Source: CAYZDV01 sp964477275
Lineage (GTDB): Bacteria; Acidobacteriota; Aminicenantia; Aminicenantales; Aminicenantaceae
Direction: 5' to 3'
DNA length: 52,490 bases
NCBI GenBank assembly: GCA_964477275.1
Contig: CAYZDV010000003.1
Span: 1 to 52,490 of the forward strand
Shown: one piece after another, positions 32,976 through 41,332 of the stretch
How positions within the stretch are numbered: the stretch's first letter is position 1
Layout: the number at the start of each line of letters is the position of its first letter
The notes under the pieces: model-generated
Told to the model about the DNA's origin: nothing
The model's input: only the letters and a program-made list of their open reading frames with translations
Database searches by the model: none
Program-made: the position numbers and the translations under genes

Positions 32976-35119
32976 TGAAAAGAATAGCCCTTTTGATGGC
33001 GGCGGTCCTGATCATCTCGGGATGCGCGACATTCACGCATAGCTATAAATTGGGGAGCCGGGCGGCTCTGAACAAAAACTGGGATGAGTCCATTCACTAT
33101 TTCGAGAGGGCACTCCGGGAAGACCCGAAAAACCCGGTTTACCGGATAGCCCTGTTGCGGGCAAGGCTGGCTGCCAGTTATGAGCATCTCAACAAGGCAA
33201 GAGAGTTCGCCTCTCACGAAAAAAAAGAGGAAGCGCTCGCGGAGTACAAGAAGGCACTCTCCTACGGGCAGCTGGGAAGTGAAATTGTGGAAGAGGCAAG
33301 ACGGCTCCGAGAAGCAGAGGTCAAGAAGGAAAAGCCGAGAGAGGTGAGGATAGAGCCACCCATCAAGCTCAGGGTGGATGAAGAGAAAATCGTCCTGAGG
33401 TTCCCGGTGGAAGTCAGCCTCCGCTCCATTTTCCAGGCTTTGGCGAAGCACGGCCGCATCAACATCATCTTTGACGAGCAGTTCAGGGATATCCCTTTCT
33501 CCATCGAATTCGTGGATATGACTTTTGAGCGGACCCTCAATTATCTTTGCCTGGCCTCAAAGAATTTTTACCGGATTGTCGATGAGAAAACAGTCGTCGT
33601 CGCGCCCGACATTCCCCAGAAGAGGGCCCAGTATGAGCTGAGCGCCATCAAAACCTTTTACCTCTCGAACGTCAACGCGGAAGAAATTCGCGCTGCATTC
33701 ATGCAGATCCTCCGCGGCCAGTACCGTGCTCCCATGCTCATCGTGGACAAAAACCTGAACACTATCACGGTCAGAGACACACCGGATGTCATCGAGCTGG
33801 CCGAGAAAATAATCCGTCTCTGGGACAAGCCCAAAGGGGAAATCATCGTCGACCTGGAAATCATGGAGGTCTCCCGGGTGAAGCTGCGGCAGTTAGGAGT
33901 GGAGCTGGAGCAGGGAGCGTTCGGTTTGAGGTTCACTGACCGTGAGCTCGACCAGGAATCGGGCTGGATGAGGTTGAAAGATATCGACCTCACGCTGCTT
34001 GAAAATTTTCACATCAGCCTCCCTTCGGCCCTTCTGAAGTTTCTGGAGTCCGATGCGGATACCAAGATTATCTCCCAGCCCCGGCTCCGCGGCCTCGATG
34101 GGGAAGAGATGACATACCTGGTCGGGGACAAAATTCCCATCCCCCGGACGACTTTTTCTCCCATCGCTGCCGGCGGCTTTGCTCAGCAGCCTATCACCAA
34201 CTTCACCTTCGAGGATGTGGGGATCGATGTCAAGATCAAACCCAGGATCCATCATGAGAAAGAAATCACTCTGGAGCTGGAGATCAAGATCAAGTCCATC
34301 GGCGGAGCAGGGTTTGCCAACATTCCCATCATCGCCACCAGAGAAGTGAGGAACATCATCAGGCTGAGGGATGGCGAGACTAACCTCCTTGCCGGTTTGC
34401 TGAAAGATGAAGAGAGAAGAATCAAAAGCGGAATCGTCGGCCTGAAGAACATTCCCATCCTGGGAGGAATTTTTTCCAGCACTAACGACACCATCCAGCA
34501 AACAGACGTCATCCTCACCATCACTCCCCGCATCATCAGGTCTATCTCAGTCACTGAGGAAGATTTGAAACCTCTCTGGGTCGGCCTGGAAGGCGTCTCT
34601 CCTTCCGCGGCGGCTGGGGTAGCAGTACCTGAAGAACAACCAGCCGAAAGAGTACCGAGGCGACCGGTCGAACCTGAAGCGGTTGCGGAGAGAAGAGACC
34701 AGAACCAGGTTTTTCTCATTCCTCCCAACGTGGAAGCCCGGATGGACCAGCAGCGGGAGGTCCGCATCACGCTCAATGTGAGGATTCAGGAAGAAGTCAG
34801 CAACATGTCCCTGACCCTTAACTTTGACCCGGCGGTGGTCAGGATGAAGGATGTGGTGAGGCGGGAATTTCTCAACCGGCTGGGCGAGGATGCCCCCTTT
34901 TTGAAAAGCATCGATAATTCCTCCGGCACCTGCACCATCGGATTTTCCAGCACCGATGTGGGGAGGGGAATCAGGGGAACGGGCACAATCGCCACTCTCA
35001 TCTTCGAGCCAGTGGAAAGAGGAGAGAGCAGCGTCTCCATCACCGAAGTTGCGGCCACCGGTCCGGAAGGACAAACAGTGAGTTTCACCGCTCAGCCCTG
35101 CCGGCTCATCGTCAGGTAA
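32975..35119 (+). CDS. Secretin (PilQ/GspD-like) lipoprotein with TPR and cohesin-like domains
   Basis: 714 residues. Lipobox LIISGC at C17 predicts outer-membrane lipidation. Residues 25-105 form a TPR-like segment (ALNKNWDESIHYFERALRED, KKEEALAEYKKALSYG). N-domains follow: STN type at about 130-210 and N1 type at about 215-285 (IKTFYLSNVNAEEIRAAFMQ, LNTITVRDTPDVIELAEKII). The secretin barrel spans about 290-525 (LEIMEVSRVKLRQLGVELEQ, VGLKNIPILGGIFSS, DVILTITPRII). After a Pro/Glu-rich linker, residues about 600-714 look like a cohesin domain (ITLNVRIQEEVSNMSLTLNF, GTIATLIFEPVERGESSVSI). A cohesin domain on a secretin is unusual for model systems and may bind a surface or peptidoglycan partner. 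Confidence 0.92.
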   Translation: MKRIALLMAAVLIISGCATFTHSYKLGSRAALNKNWDESIHYFERALREDPKNPVYRIALLRARLAASYEHLNKAREFASHEKKEEALAEYKKALSYGQLGSEIVEEARRLREAEVKKEKPREVRIEPPIKLRVDEEKIVLRFPVEVSLRSIFQALAKHGRINIIFDEQFRDIPFSIEFVDMTFERTLNYLCLASKNFYRIVDEKTVVVAPDIPQKRAQYELSAIKTFYLSNVNAEEIRAAFMQILRGQYRAPMLIVDKNLNTITVRDTPDVIELAEKIIRLWDKPKGEIIVDLEIMEVSRVKLRQLGVELEQGAFGLRFTDRELDQESGWMRLKDIDLTLLENFHISLPSALLKFLESDADTKIISQPRLRGLDGEEMTYLVGDKIPIPRTTFSPIAAGGFAQQPITNFTFEDVGIDVKIKPRIHHEKEITLELEIKIKSIGGAGFANIPIIATREVRNIIRLRDGETNLLAGLLKDEERRIKSGIVGLKNIPILGGIFSSTNDTIQQTDVILTITPRIIRSISVTEEDLKPLWVGLEGVSPSAAAGVAVPEEQPAERVPRRPVEPEAVAERRDQNQVFLIPPNVEARMDQQREVRITLNVRIQEEVSNMSLTLNFDPAVVRMKDVVRREFLNRLGEDAPFLKSIDNSSGTCTIGFSSTDVGRGIRGTGTIATLIFEPVERGESSVSITEVAATGPEGQTVSFTAQPCRLIVR

Positions 35120-35182
35120 TTCTCTCGATCCGCAAAATCATTCTAAACAAAAAAAATGAGAAAAAATATTTTCATCAAAGCA

Positions 35183-35211
35183 TTGACTTGGATTTTTTTT
35201 AATGGTAATAA
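35183..35211 (+). promoter_or_regulatory. Promoter of the histone H1-like gene
   Basis: TTGACT (35183-35188), 17-bp spacer, TAATAA (35206-35211), with an overlapping TAATAT at 35209-35214. The predicted leader is about 35 nt and ends with the ribosome-binding site GGAGGT (35244-35249). Confidence 0.65.
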
Positions 35212-35253
35212 TATCCAACAAGGAAAATAAATTCCTTGAGCATGGAGGTACAA

Positions 35254-35373
35254 ATGCCTGCGAAGAAAAAAAAGAAAGCCGCAAAAAAGACAACCAGAGC
35301 GGCCGCAAAGAAAACCCCTAAGAAGACAGCCAAGAAGACCGCGAGAAAAGCTCCGGCGAAAAAAAAAAGGTAA
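35254..35373 (+). CDS. Lys/Ala-rich histone H1-like protein (39 residues as read; probably the first half of a longer product)
   Basis: Starts at ATG 35254, four bases after GGAGGT, and encodes MPAKKKKKAAKKTT followed by more Lys/Ala/Thr-rich repeats (KKTPKKTAKKTARKAPAKKK), ending AAA AGG TAA. Such tails resemble eukaryotic histone H1 C-termini and bacterial HC1-type DNA-binding proteins, so DNA or RNA compaction is likely. The stop comes directly after a run of ten A residues (35359-35368), and a zinc-ribbon coding stretch continues in the +1 frame (next entry). With nine or twelve A residues the two halves would be one protein (about 87 residues with nine). Confidence 0.7.
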   Translation: MPAKKKKKAAKKTTRAAAKKTPKKTAKKTARKAPAKKKR

Positions 35374-35518
35374 AATAACCAGAGGACAGGCTTACCAGTG
35401 CAGTGTTTGCGGTCTCAGTGTGGTGGTGGATGAAGTATGCGGTTGCGTGGAAGAACACGCGTTGATCTGTTGCCAGAAGCCGATGAAGAAAAGGAAAGCA
35501 AAGGCGAAAGCGGGGTAG
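35369..35518 (+). other. Zinc-ribbon coding segment in the +1 frame, continuation of the histone-like gene
   Basis: Reading GGT AAA ATA from 35369 gives GKITRGQAYQCSVCGLSVVV, then DEVCGCVEEHALICCQKPMK and a Lys-rich end before TAG at 35516-35518. The pattern C-x2-C ... C-x-C ... C-C resembles desulforedoxin/zinc-ribbon tails. It has no start codon of its own in this frame. The protein-like composition and the Lys-rich tail matching the first half argue that it is translated by a frame change at the A10 run, or that the run is miscounted in the assembly. Confidence 0.65.
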
Positions 35519-35582
35519 GAAACAACGAAAAGACGAGAATAAACTTATAATCCGTTTTTCCCAAAGAATTATAAATTCTGAA

Positions 35583-35614
35583 GGGAGAACTTCCTCCAAA
35601 AAAGAAGTTCCCCT
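35583..35614. terminator. Weak hairpin after the histone-like gene
   Basis: GGGAGAACTTC and GAAGTTCCCC pair across a CTCCAAAAAA loop, with one mismatch. No T-run follows, so termination is uncertain. The rest of the 35519-35887 gap is AT-rich; an AGAATT/AATTCT pair lies at about 35565-35579. No gene is seen. Confidence 0.35.
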
Positions 35615-35887
35615 CTCTCCAAAAAATATTTCCAAAATTTCTCTCTCTCTTCTTTCTCTTCTTGATTATCAAAGAGAATTCGGAACGCCCGAAGCATCTC
35701 TTCATTTCCGCCCACCGTGCGCTTCCGGAGTCAAGAGTTATAAACGTTTGAGCTTCTCTCATCCATTTGTCCTTGAACCTTCCCCGCCACAACGTCTGAC
35801 GCGCTGTCATGAAGATGGAAATGCGTTTCCGTTTGTCCGGCGAATTGAGATTCTGTTTTCTTTGTGATAAAAAAGGATTAATCCTCA

Positions 35888-37930
35888 TTGGCGAAAAAAT
35901 CAGTGAACACGAACAGGAAAAGCGGAATGAACCATTCGCAAGCGCTTCATTTCTCGAGTTCCAAAAAGTATGAAATTTATTCTTTAATCACAGAAAAAAT
36001 CAGCCGGCTGGGAGAGATCGAGAAAACTCTGAATGAAATTCTGGTCATTCTCAAAACCGTGACCGGCTGCCGCCATCTGGCCATCCGCATCATCGACGCA
36101 AGGGGAAACATTCCTTTCTCTGCCCACCTCGGACTGGACAAAAGCTTTCTGGCTTCCGAACACTGGATCTCCATCAAGGATTGTCTCTGCGGATACGTGG
36201 CCCGAGGAGACCTGGATGATTCCCTGCCCTTTGTCACAGAATACGGTTCCTTCTTCACCAATTCTCTGTCCAGGCTCATGGCCCGAATGAAGAAAACAGG
36301 GTATCCGAACATCGAAACCAGCAGCCTGAGGAGTGCCTGCATGAGCCGGGGGTATGAGTCCGTGGCCATCATCCCGGTGAAAGCCGGTGGAGAAGTGATT
36401 GCCGAGCTCTACATCAGCGATGAAAAGGAAAATCTTTTCCCTGTGGAGAAAGTGAAGTTTTTAGAGGACATCTCGGTCCAGGTGGGAATTGCCGTCCATA
36501 ATTCGCGGCTCTATACCGAATTGAACGACTCACGGACAAGGCTCATGGATCTTTTCAATTCCACCTCCATCGGCATTCTGGAGCTGGACACCAGAGGCAC
36601 GATCATCCAGATCAACAGAAAAGGAGCTGAATTGCTGGGCTACACATCGCCCGCCAAGCTGCTGGACCACGGCATTAAAATCCATGAGCTCAACGTGGAC
36701 AGCGACGAATGGGAGAGGTTCATGGAAGCCGTGGACGCCGAACGAGGCCCGGATCGGCGGCCGCTCACCTTCGGAGTTGGCCGGGAAGAACTCCATCTGG
36801 AATTCTCCCTCAGGCTGGTCAAGGATTCGAGAGGAAACATCACCGGATACAGGGGCACCTTCCGCGATGTCACCGACCGCATCAGGCTGGAAGAGGAAAG
36901 GCTGAACAAGACCAGGGCGGAATCCCTGAAGAACAGATACTATCAGGAGACCCAGGCCCTGAGGGAGGAGATCAAGTCTGAATATCCCTTCGAGGAGATG
37001 ATCGGGATCAGTCCTCGGATGCAGGAGATCAAGAATGCCATTCAGCAGGTGGCGCCGACGGATACCACCGTTCTCATTAAAGGCGAGACCGGAACAGGAA
37101 AGGAGATGGTCGCCCGCTACATCCACGAGCTCAGCATGCGCAAGGATCGAATTCTGGTCAAGGTGAATTGTGCCGCCCTTTCCGAAGGTCTGATCACCTC
37201 TGAGCTGTTCGGGCATGAGAAAGGCGCCTTCACCGGTGCAATCCAGAGGAGAATCGGCCGCTTCGAGTATGCCGACAGGGCGACCATTTTTCTGGATGAG
37301 ATAGGAGACCTTCCCCTGGAGACGCAGGCCATGCTTCTCCGCGTCCTCCAGGACGGGGAATTTGAAAGGGTCGGAAGCTCCAAGACGATCCGGGTGGATG
37401 TCCGGGTCATCGCCGCCACCAACAGGGATTTGCTGCAGCTGGTCAGCGAGAAAAAATTTCGGAAAGATCTTTACTACCGCTTGAACGTTTTTTCGATAGA
37501 GATTGCTTCTCTCCGGGAAAGAAAGGAGGACATCCCCCTCCTGGCCGCCTATTTTTTAGAGACATTTGGCAGAAAGATCGGGAAGAGAGTGGACAGAATC
37601 GACGAAGAGACGATGAGAGTGTTCATGGAATACTCCTGGCCAGGAAACGTGAGGGAGCTGCAGAACATCATCGAGCACGGCCTGATCATTTCCAGAGGAG
37701 ACTCCCTCCAGGTCCCGGGAGCCTACTTTGGGCAGGTATCACCGGCAAGCCGGGAGCGCGAGCTTCTGCCGCTTCAGGAATACGAGAAAAAGTATATTCT
37801 TGAGATTCTCCAGCACACGAGAGGAAAGATTTACGGACTCAAAGGGGCGGCGCGCATCCTGGGCCTGAAACCCTCGACTCTGCAGAGCCGCATGAAAAAG
37901 CTGGGCATTGAAAGGGCAAAGGCCCTTTAA
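35888..37930 (+). CDS. Sigma-54-dependent activator with GAF and PAS domains
   Basis: 680 residues. A GAF domain (about 40-215; IKDCLCGYVARGD, ESVAIIPVKAGGEVIAELYI) and a PAS domain (about 220-345; SIGILELDTRGTIIQINRKG) sense an unknown signal. The AAA+ domain (about 375-610) has Walker A GETGTGKE, the sigma-54 loop GAFTGA and Walker B ATIFLDEIG. A Fis-type helix-turn-helix is at the C-terminus (KGAARILGLKPSTLQSRMKK). There is no receiver domain, so it works without a kinase. The start is uncertain: TTG 35888 or ATG 35927. Two 10-bp operator-like repeats and a sigma-54 promoter directly downstream point to control of the oxidoreductase/Fe-S cluster. Confidence 0.93.
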   Translation: MAKKSVNTNRKSGMNHSQALHFSSSKKYEIYSLITEKISRLGEIEKTLNEILVILKTVTGCRHLAIRIIDARGNIPFSAHLGLDKSFLASEHWISIKDCLCGYVARGDLDDSLPFVTEYGSFFTNSLSRLMARMKKTGYPNIETSSLRSACMSRGYESVAIIPVKAGGEVIAELYISDEKENLFPVEKVKFLEDISVQVGIAVHNSRLYTELNDSRTRLMDLFNSTSIGILELDTRGTIIQINRKGAELLGYTSPAKLLDHGIKIHELNVDSDEWERFMEAVDAERGPDRRPLTFGVGREELHLEFSLRLVKDSRGNITGYRGTFRDVTDRIRLEEERLNKTRAESLKNRYYQETQALREEIKSEYPFEEMIGISPRMQEIKNAIQQVAPTDTTVLIKGETGTGKEMVARYIHELSMRKDRILVKVNCAALSEGLITSELFGHEKGAFTGAIQRRIGRFEYADRATIFLDEIGDLPLETQAMLLRVLQDGEFERVGSSKTIRVDVRVIAATNRDLLQLVSEKKFRKDLYYRLNVFSIEIASLRERKEDIPLLAAYFLETFGRKIGKRVDRIDEETMRVFMEYSWPGNVRELQNIIEHGLIISRGDSLQVPGAYFGQVSPASRERELLPLQEYEKKYILEILQHTRGKIYGLKGAARILGLKPSTLQSRMKKLGIERAKAL

Positions 37931-37950
37931 GCCGTGGATTATGAAAATCA

Positions 37951-37980
37951 CCGATATTTCGGTTGGAGGACCGATATTTC
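37951..37980 (+). promoter_or_regulatory. Upstream activator sites (two direct repeats)
   Basis: CCGATATTTC occurs at 37951-37960 and again at 37971-37980, exactly 20 bp (two helical turns) apart, 77-106 bp before the sigma-54 promoter at 38057. This spacing is what an enhancer-binding protein would need. The gene for such a protein ends just upstream at 37930, so it is the likely binder (inference). Confidence 0.65.
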
Positions 37981-38056
37981 CCCTCAAAGTTAAGCGCCAT
38001 TTCCCCTCTCTTTCCTTTCCTCAGAGAAAAAAAGGGAAAATGATGCCCTGCGGAGT

Positions 38057-38071
38057 TGGCACGAATATTGC
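38057..38071 (+). promoter_or_regulatory. Sigma-54 (-24/-12) promoter of the 2-oxoacid oxidoreductase/Fe-S operon
   Basis: TGGCACGAATATTGC matches TGGCAC-N5-TTGC exactly. The start point would be near 38083, that is, inside the left end of the MITE inserted at 38079, so the transcript would carry the whole element in its leader. Confidence 0.85.
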
Positions 38072-38078
38072 CTTCTAA

Positions 38079-38343
38079 CCTGGATTATTCACGAGTCTTA
38101 GGTTGCTGCAGATGCGAGGCACAGGACACGCAGCTGTGGTCCGTCCACCGCAAGTGGACTGTAACGAAGCAGATGCGGCAAGATCGGCTCGCCCTGAGGG
38201 GTAAAAAAGGCCGATTTGAGATAAATTTATAATGACAGAATTTGAGAAACTGACTTTCTTCTCGTGCACTTTAAAACATCTCTTAAGTCACTCATCATAT
38301 TTGTTATATGATAAGTATCGGCCTTTTTTATGAATAGTCCAGG
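38079..38343 (+). mobile_element. MITE-like element, copy 2
   Basis: 265 bp, about 94 percent identical by eye to 18941-19207. Its terminal inverted repeats match at 12 of 13 positions (CCTGGATTATTCA against CCTGGACTATTCA). It is flanked by a 4-bp duplication, CTAA on both sides. The internal pair AAAAAAGGCCGAT / ATCGGCCTTTTTT lies at 38203-38215 and 38317-38329, and the promoter-like TTAAGT...TATGAT is conserved. As with copy 1, its right end faces the start of a gene (35 bp before 38378). Together with the operator and promoter it accounts for the 37931-38377 gap. Confidence 0.82.
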
Positions 38344-38377
38344 CTAAAAAGGTGTTGATTCAACTGGCAGCGGCAAA

Positions 38378-40141
38378 ATGAAAAGGAGAACAGGGAGCAT
38401 TTCAGACATCTCGGTGATGATTGCCGGTAAGGCCGGCGACGGCGTTCTGTTTACCGGAAACGTTCTGGCCAAAATTCTCAAAAGACATGGCTGGGAGGTT
38501 GCCACTTACAGAGATTTTCCCTCCAATATCAGAGGTGAAGCCACCAGTTATACTGTCAGAGCCAGTCTCACGAATATCCATGGCCGTGGAGATGAGGTGA
38601 ATGTTTTCCTTGCTTTTGACTGCGACGCCATCCTCAAACATTCCAGGGAAATGGCAGAGGGCGGCATTCTCCTATGCGATGGCAAAGACGTGGTCCATAT
38701 GCCCCCTTCGCTGAAGAAAGGCAGGACTTTCCACCGATTTCCCCTCAAGAACTTGGCCCGGGACTATTTTCGGAGTGATATCTTCAAGAACATGATTGCG
38801 CTGGGAGCGCTGTGCCACATTCTTGACCTCGACATCGGCATCCTCGAGCAGATCATCTCCGAGGCTTTCCTGAAGAGGAAGGGGAAGGAGATCGTGGACA
38901 CAAATATCCGTGCCGTCCGGCTCGGTTGCCAGAAGGCGCAAGAAATGGTTGAACCCGGAGAGCTTCATCCGCTTGCCAGCAGGAAAGACGAAGAGAGGCT
39001 TTTCCTTTCCGGAGACGAGGCGATTGCCCTGGGAGCACTGGCCGCTGGATGCCGCTTTTTTGCGGCCTATCCCATCTGCCCGGCCTCAGAAATCTGGCAG
39101 TGGCTGTCGTGGCACTTCCCCCGCTTCAACGGGCTGGTTGTGCAGGCCGAAGATGAGCTTGCTGCCCTGAACATGGCCCTGGGTGCCTCTTATGCCGGGG
39201 TGAGGTCGATGACCGCCACTTCGGGACCTGGAGCGGCACTGATGATGGAGGCGTTCAGCCTGGCCGGGATGGCCGAGATCCCCGTGGTGATCGTCGATGT
39301 CCAGCGAACAGGTCCCAGCACGGGCATGCCCACCAAGACCGAGCAGTCCGATTTGAGCCACTGGGTGTTCGGCGGCCACGGCGATTTTCCCCGAATCGTT
39401 ATCTCGGCAGGGACGGTGGAGGAATGTTTTGAACTGACCGGCGAAGCCTTCAACCTGGCCGAAAAATACCAGTGTCCGGTGATCCTTCTCACCGAGCAGA
39501 GTCTCGGGCAGAACTTCTTCAGCGCGAAAAAATTCGACTTTTCAAAAGTCAGAATCGAGCGAGGGAAGCTTCTCAGCCAGGAGGAACTTCTCCAGATTAA
39601 AGATTACAAACGCTATGCCTTCACTGCGGACGGCATCTCTGCCCGGGCTCTGCCCGGAATGGAAAACGGCCTCCATATGGTCGAGAGCAACGAGCATGAC
39701 GAGCAGGGATACAGGAATGAAGAGCCGGAGAACAGAGTTCGGATGATGGAAAAAAGAATGAAGAAACTGCAAACCGCGGCCGACAGCATCATCCCTCCAA
39801 AGGTCTGGGGAGAGAGCGAGGCAGAAGTGGGGATCATCGGCTTTGGTTCGACCTTCGGTCCGATTCAGGAAGCGGTGGCCCGCCTCAAAGTGGAAGGAAT
39901 CCGGACCAAATATCTGCAGATGAGGACTCTCTGGCCTTTTCCCGTCAAAGCCGTCGAAGATTTTATGGGCGGCGCAAGCGAGGTCTTTGTCGTCGAGAAT
40001 AATTATTCAGGACAGCTGAGCCAGTTGATCCGGAGCCAGGTCTATCCACCGGTCCAGATGAGAAATGTGCTGCTGTATTCGAGCCAGGCGTTCAGGCCGC
40101 AGGACATTTCGAGTCACATCCGGAAGGCGCTTTACAGATGA
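38378..40141 (+). CDS. 2-oxoacid:ferredoxin oxidoreductase, fused gamma-alpha subunit
   Basis: 587 residues. The N-terminal gamma domain (about 1-190; VMIAGKAGDGVLFTGNVLAK, RDFPSNIRGEATSYTVRAS) is joined to the alpha domain (about 210-587; LSGDEAIALGALAAGCRFFA, AYPICPASEI, TATSGPGAALMMEAFSLAGM, QRTGPSTGMPTKTEQSDL). This is the KorA-type arrangement of 2-oxoglutarate or branched-chain 2-oxoacid:ferredoxin oxidoreductases, which decarboxylate a 2-oxoacid to acyl-CoA and reduce ferredoxin. The exact 2-oxoacid cannot be read. First gene of the sigma-54-controlled operon; no strong ribosome-binding site precedes ATG 38378. Confidence 0.94.
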   Translation: MKRRTGSISDISVMIAGKAGDGVLFTGNVLAKILKRHGWEVATYRDFPSNIRGEATSYTVRASLTNIHGRGDEVNVFLAFDCDAILKHSREMAEGGILLCDGKDVVHMPPSLKKGRTFHRFPLKNLARDYFRSDIFKNMIALGALCHILDLDIGILEQIISEAFLKRKGKEIVDTNIRAVRLGCQKAQEMVEPGELHPLASRKDEERLFLSGDEAIALGALAAGCRFFAAYPICPASEIWQWLSWHFPRFNGLVVQAEDELAALNMALGASYAGVRSMTATSGPGAALMMEAFSLAGMAEIPVVIVDVQRTGPSTGMPTKTEQSDLSHWVFGGHGDFPRIVISAGTVEECFELTGEAFNLAEKYQCPVILLTEQSLGQNFFSAKKFDFSKVRIERGKLLSQEELLQIKDYKRYAFTADGISARALPGMENGLHMVESNEHDEQGYRNEEPENRVRMMEKRMKKLQTAADSIIPPKVWGESEAEVGIIGFGSTFGPIQEAVARLKVEGIRTKYLQMRTLWPFPVKAVEDFMGGASEVFVVENNYSGQLSQLIRSQVYPPVQMRNVLLYSSQAFRPQDISSHIRKALYR

Positions 40142-40998
40142 AAAAGGAGAAAGATTTTCATCGTCAAGACCCAACCTGGTGCCGCGGCTGCGGCCTTTTC
40201 GGCGTCTTTGCCGGCCTCAAAAAGGCCGCCGTTGCCCTCGATTTGAACCCCGAACAGATGGTCATCGTCAGCGGAATCGGCTGCCACGGACGGCTCAACA
40301 ATTATTTCCATAGCAATGGATTCCATGGCCTTCATGGCCGGACCTTGCCCGTGGCCACAGGCATCAAACTGGCCAACCAGAGGCTGACTGTTCTGGCGGT
40401 GGCCGGAGACGGGGATGCCTATTCGATCGGGCTCAGCCATTTCATCCATACTCTCAGGCGAAACGTTGATGTCACCTATCTGGTCGTGGACAACCGGCTT
40501 TATGCTCTAACCCAGGGGCAGACGTCTCCGACAAGTCCAATGGGCTTTGTTTCCATCTCAACTCCCTTCGGGTCGAAGGAACTCGCCCTGGATGGGCCGC
40601 TGCTCGCCCTGGCTTCAGGAGGGACGTTCATCGCCCGCGGCTTTTCAGGAAACCCCCGGCACTTGGCCACGCTCATCGTCAGGGCCATCCAGCACCGTGG
40701 GCTTTCCCTGGTCGAGGTGCTGAGTCCCTGCGTGACTCACAACAAGCTCTTCACCTACCAGTGGCTGAAGGACAACATCGAACCGCTGGATAATGATCCG
40801 GGATATGATCCGGGGAATAAGGAGATGGCCTGGTCAATATTGACCAGAGCTGCTAAAATTCCGGCGGGCTTGATTTACGTCGAAGAGCGGCCCTCCTTTG
40901 ATGAGCTTGTTTTGCCTGCAGAGGCTGAGCCTCTCGTCACCAGCCATTTGAGAGTCGACGCCCGGAAGTTAGGAGAAATTATGGAAGGCTTTAAATAA
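40138..40998 (+). CDS. 2-oxoacid:ferredoxin oxidoreductase, beta (TPP-binding) subunit
   Basis: 286 residues. The thiamine diphosphate motif is GDGDAYSIGLSHFIHTLRRN (GDG ... N). The 4Fe-4S ligands are in WCRGCG (two Cys), GIGCHGR and SPCVTHN, as in KorB-type subunits that carry a cluster in the beta chain. ATG 40138 overlaps the alpha stop (ATGA), so the two subunits are translationally coupled. It works with the preceding subunit and an unseen ferredoxin. Confidence 0.95.
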   Translation: MKKEKDFHRQDPTWCRGCGLFGVFAGLKKAAVALDLNPEQMVIVSGIGCHGRLNNYFHSNGFHGLHGRTLPVATGIKLANQRLTVLAVAGDGDAYSIGLSHFIHTLRRNVDVTYLVVDNRLYALTQGQTSPTSPMGFVSISTPFGSKELALDGPLLALASGGTFIARGFSGNPRHLATLIVRAIQHRGLSLVEVLSPCVTHNKLFTYQWLKDNIEPLDNDPGYDPGNKEMAWSILTRAAKIPAGLIYVEERPSFDELVLPAEAEPLVTSHLRVDARKLGEIMEGFK

Positions 40999-41031
40999 AG
41001 ACATCTCACAGTGAACAAGGAGGAATCATTC

Positions 41032-41250
41032 ATGAGAGAAAAAGTGGAAAGAGCCTTGGAAAAGATCCGTCCGGCATTGATGGCGGACGGCGGAAACGTG
41101 GAGCTGGTCGAGATCGTGGACAACGCGGTCAAGGTCAGACTGACCGGAGCCTGCGGCGGCTGTCCGATGTCCCAGCTGACCCTGAAGATGGGAATCGAAA
41201 GGTTTTTGAAGAAGGAAATCCCGGAAGTCAAGGAAGTTGTGGCGGTATGA
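41032..41250 (+). CDS. NifU C-terminal (Nfu)-type Fe-S carrier
   Basis: 72 residues with the CGGCP motif (ACGGCPMSQLTLKMGIE) that holds a bridging 4Fe-4S cluster in Nfu proteins, and the typical IRPALMADGGNVELVEI strand. The frame also opens at GTG 41011, but AAGGAGGA lies at 41017-41024, so ATG 41032 (MREKVERALEK) is the start. It sits between an Fe-S-dependent oxidoreductase and a NifS/IscU pair, consistent with Fe-S delivery. Confidence 0.93.
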   Translation: MREKVERALEKIRPALMADGGNVELVEIVDNAVKVRLTGACGGCPMSQLTLKMGIERFLKKEIPEVKEVVAV

Positions 41251-41332
41251 ACCGAAGGCCAGTCGTCTCCGGAAGCAAATCGCGCTTCTTGAATTTCGAA
41301 CGCGTTTTCATTAAAGGATGAGGGAAAAGACG

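Noticed and set aside
35415..35888. 157-codon minus-strand open frame between the histone-like gene and the sigma-54 activator
   Set aside because: Low-complexity, no family, no ribosome-binding site, and it overlaps the zinc-ribbon coding stretch on the other strand.
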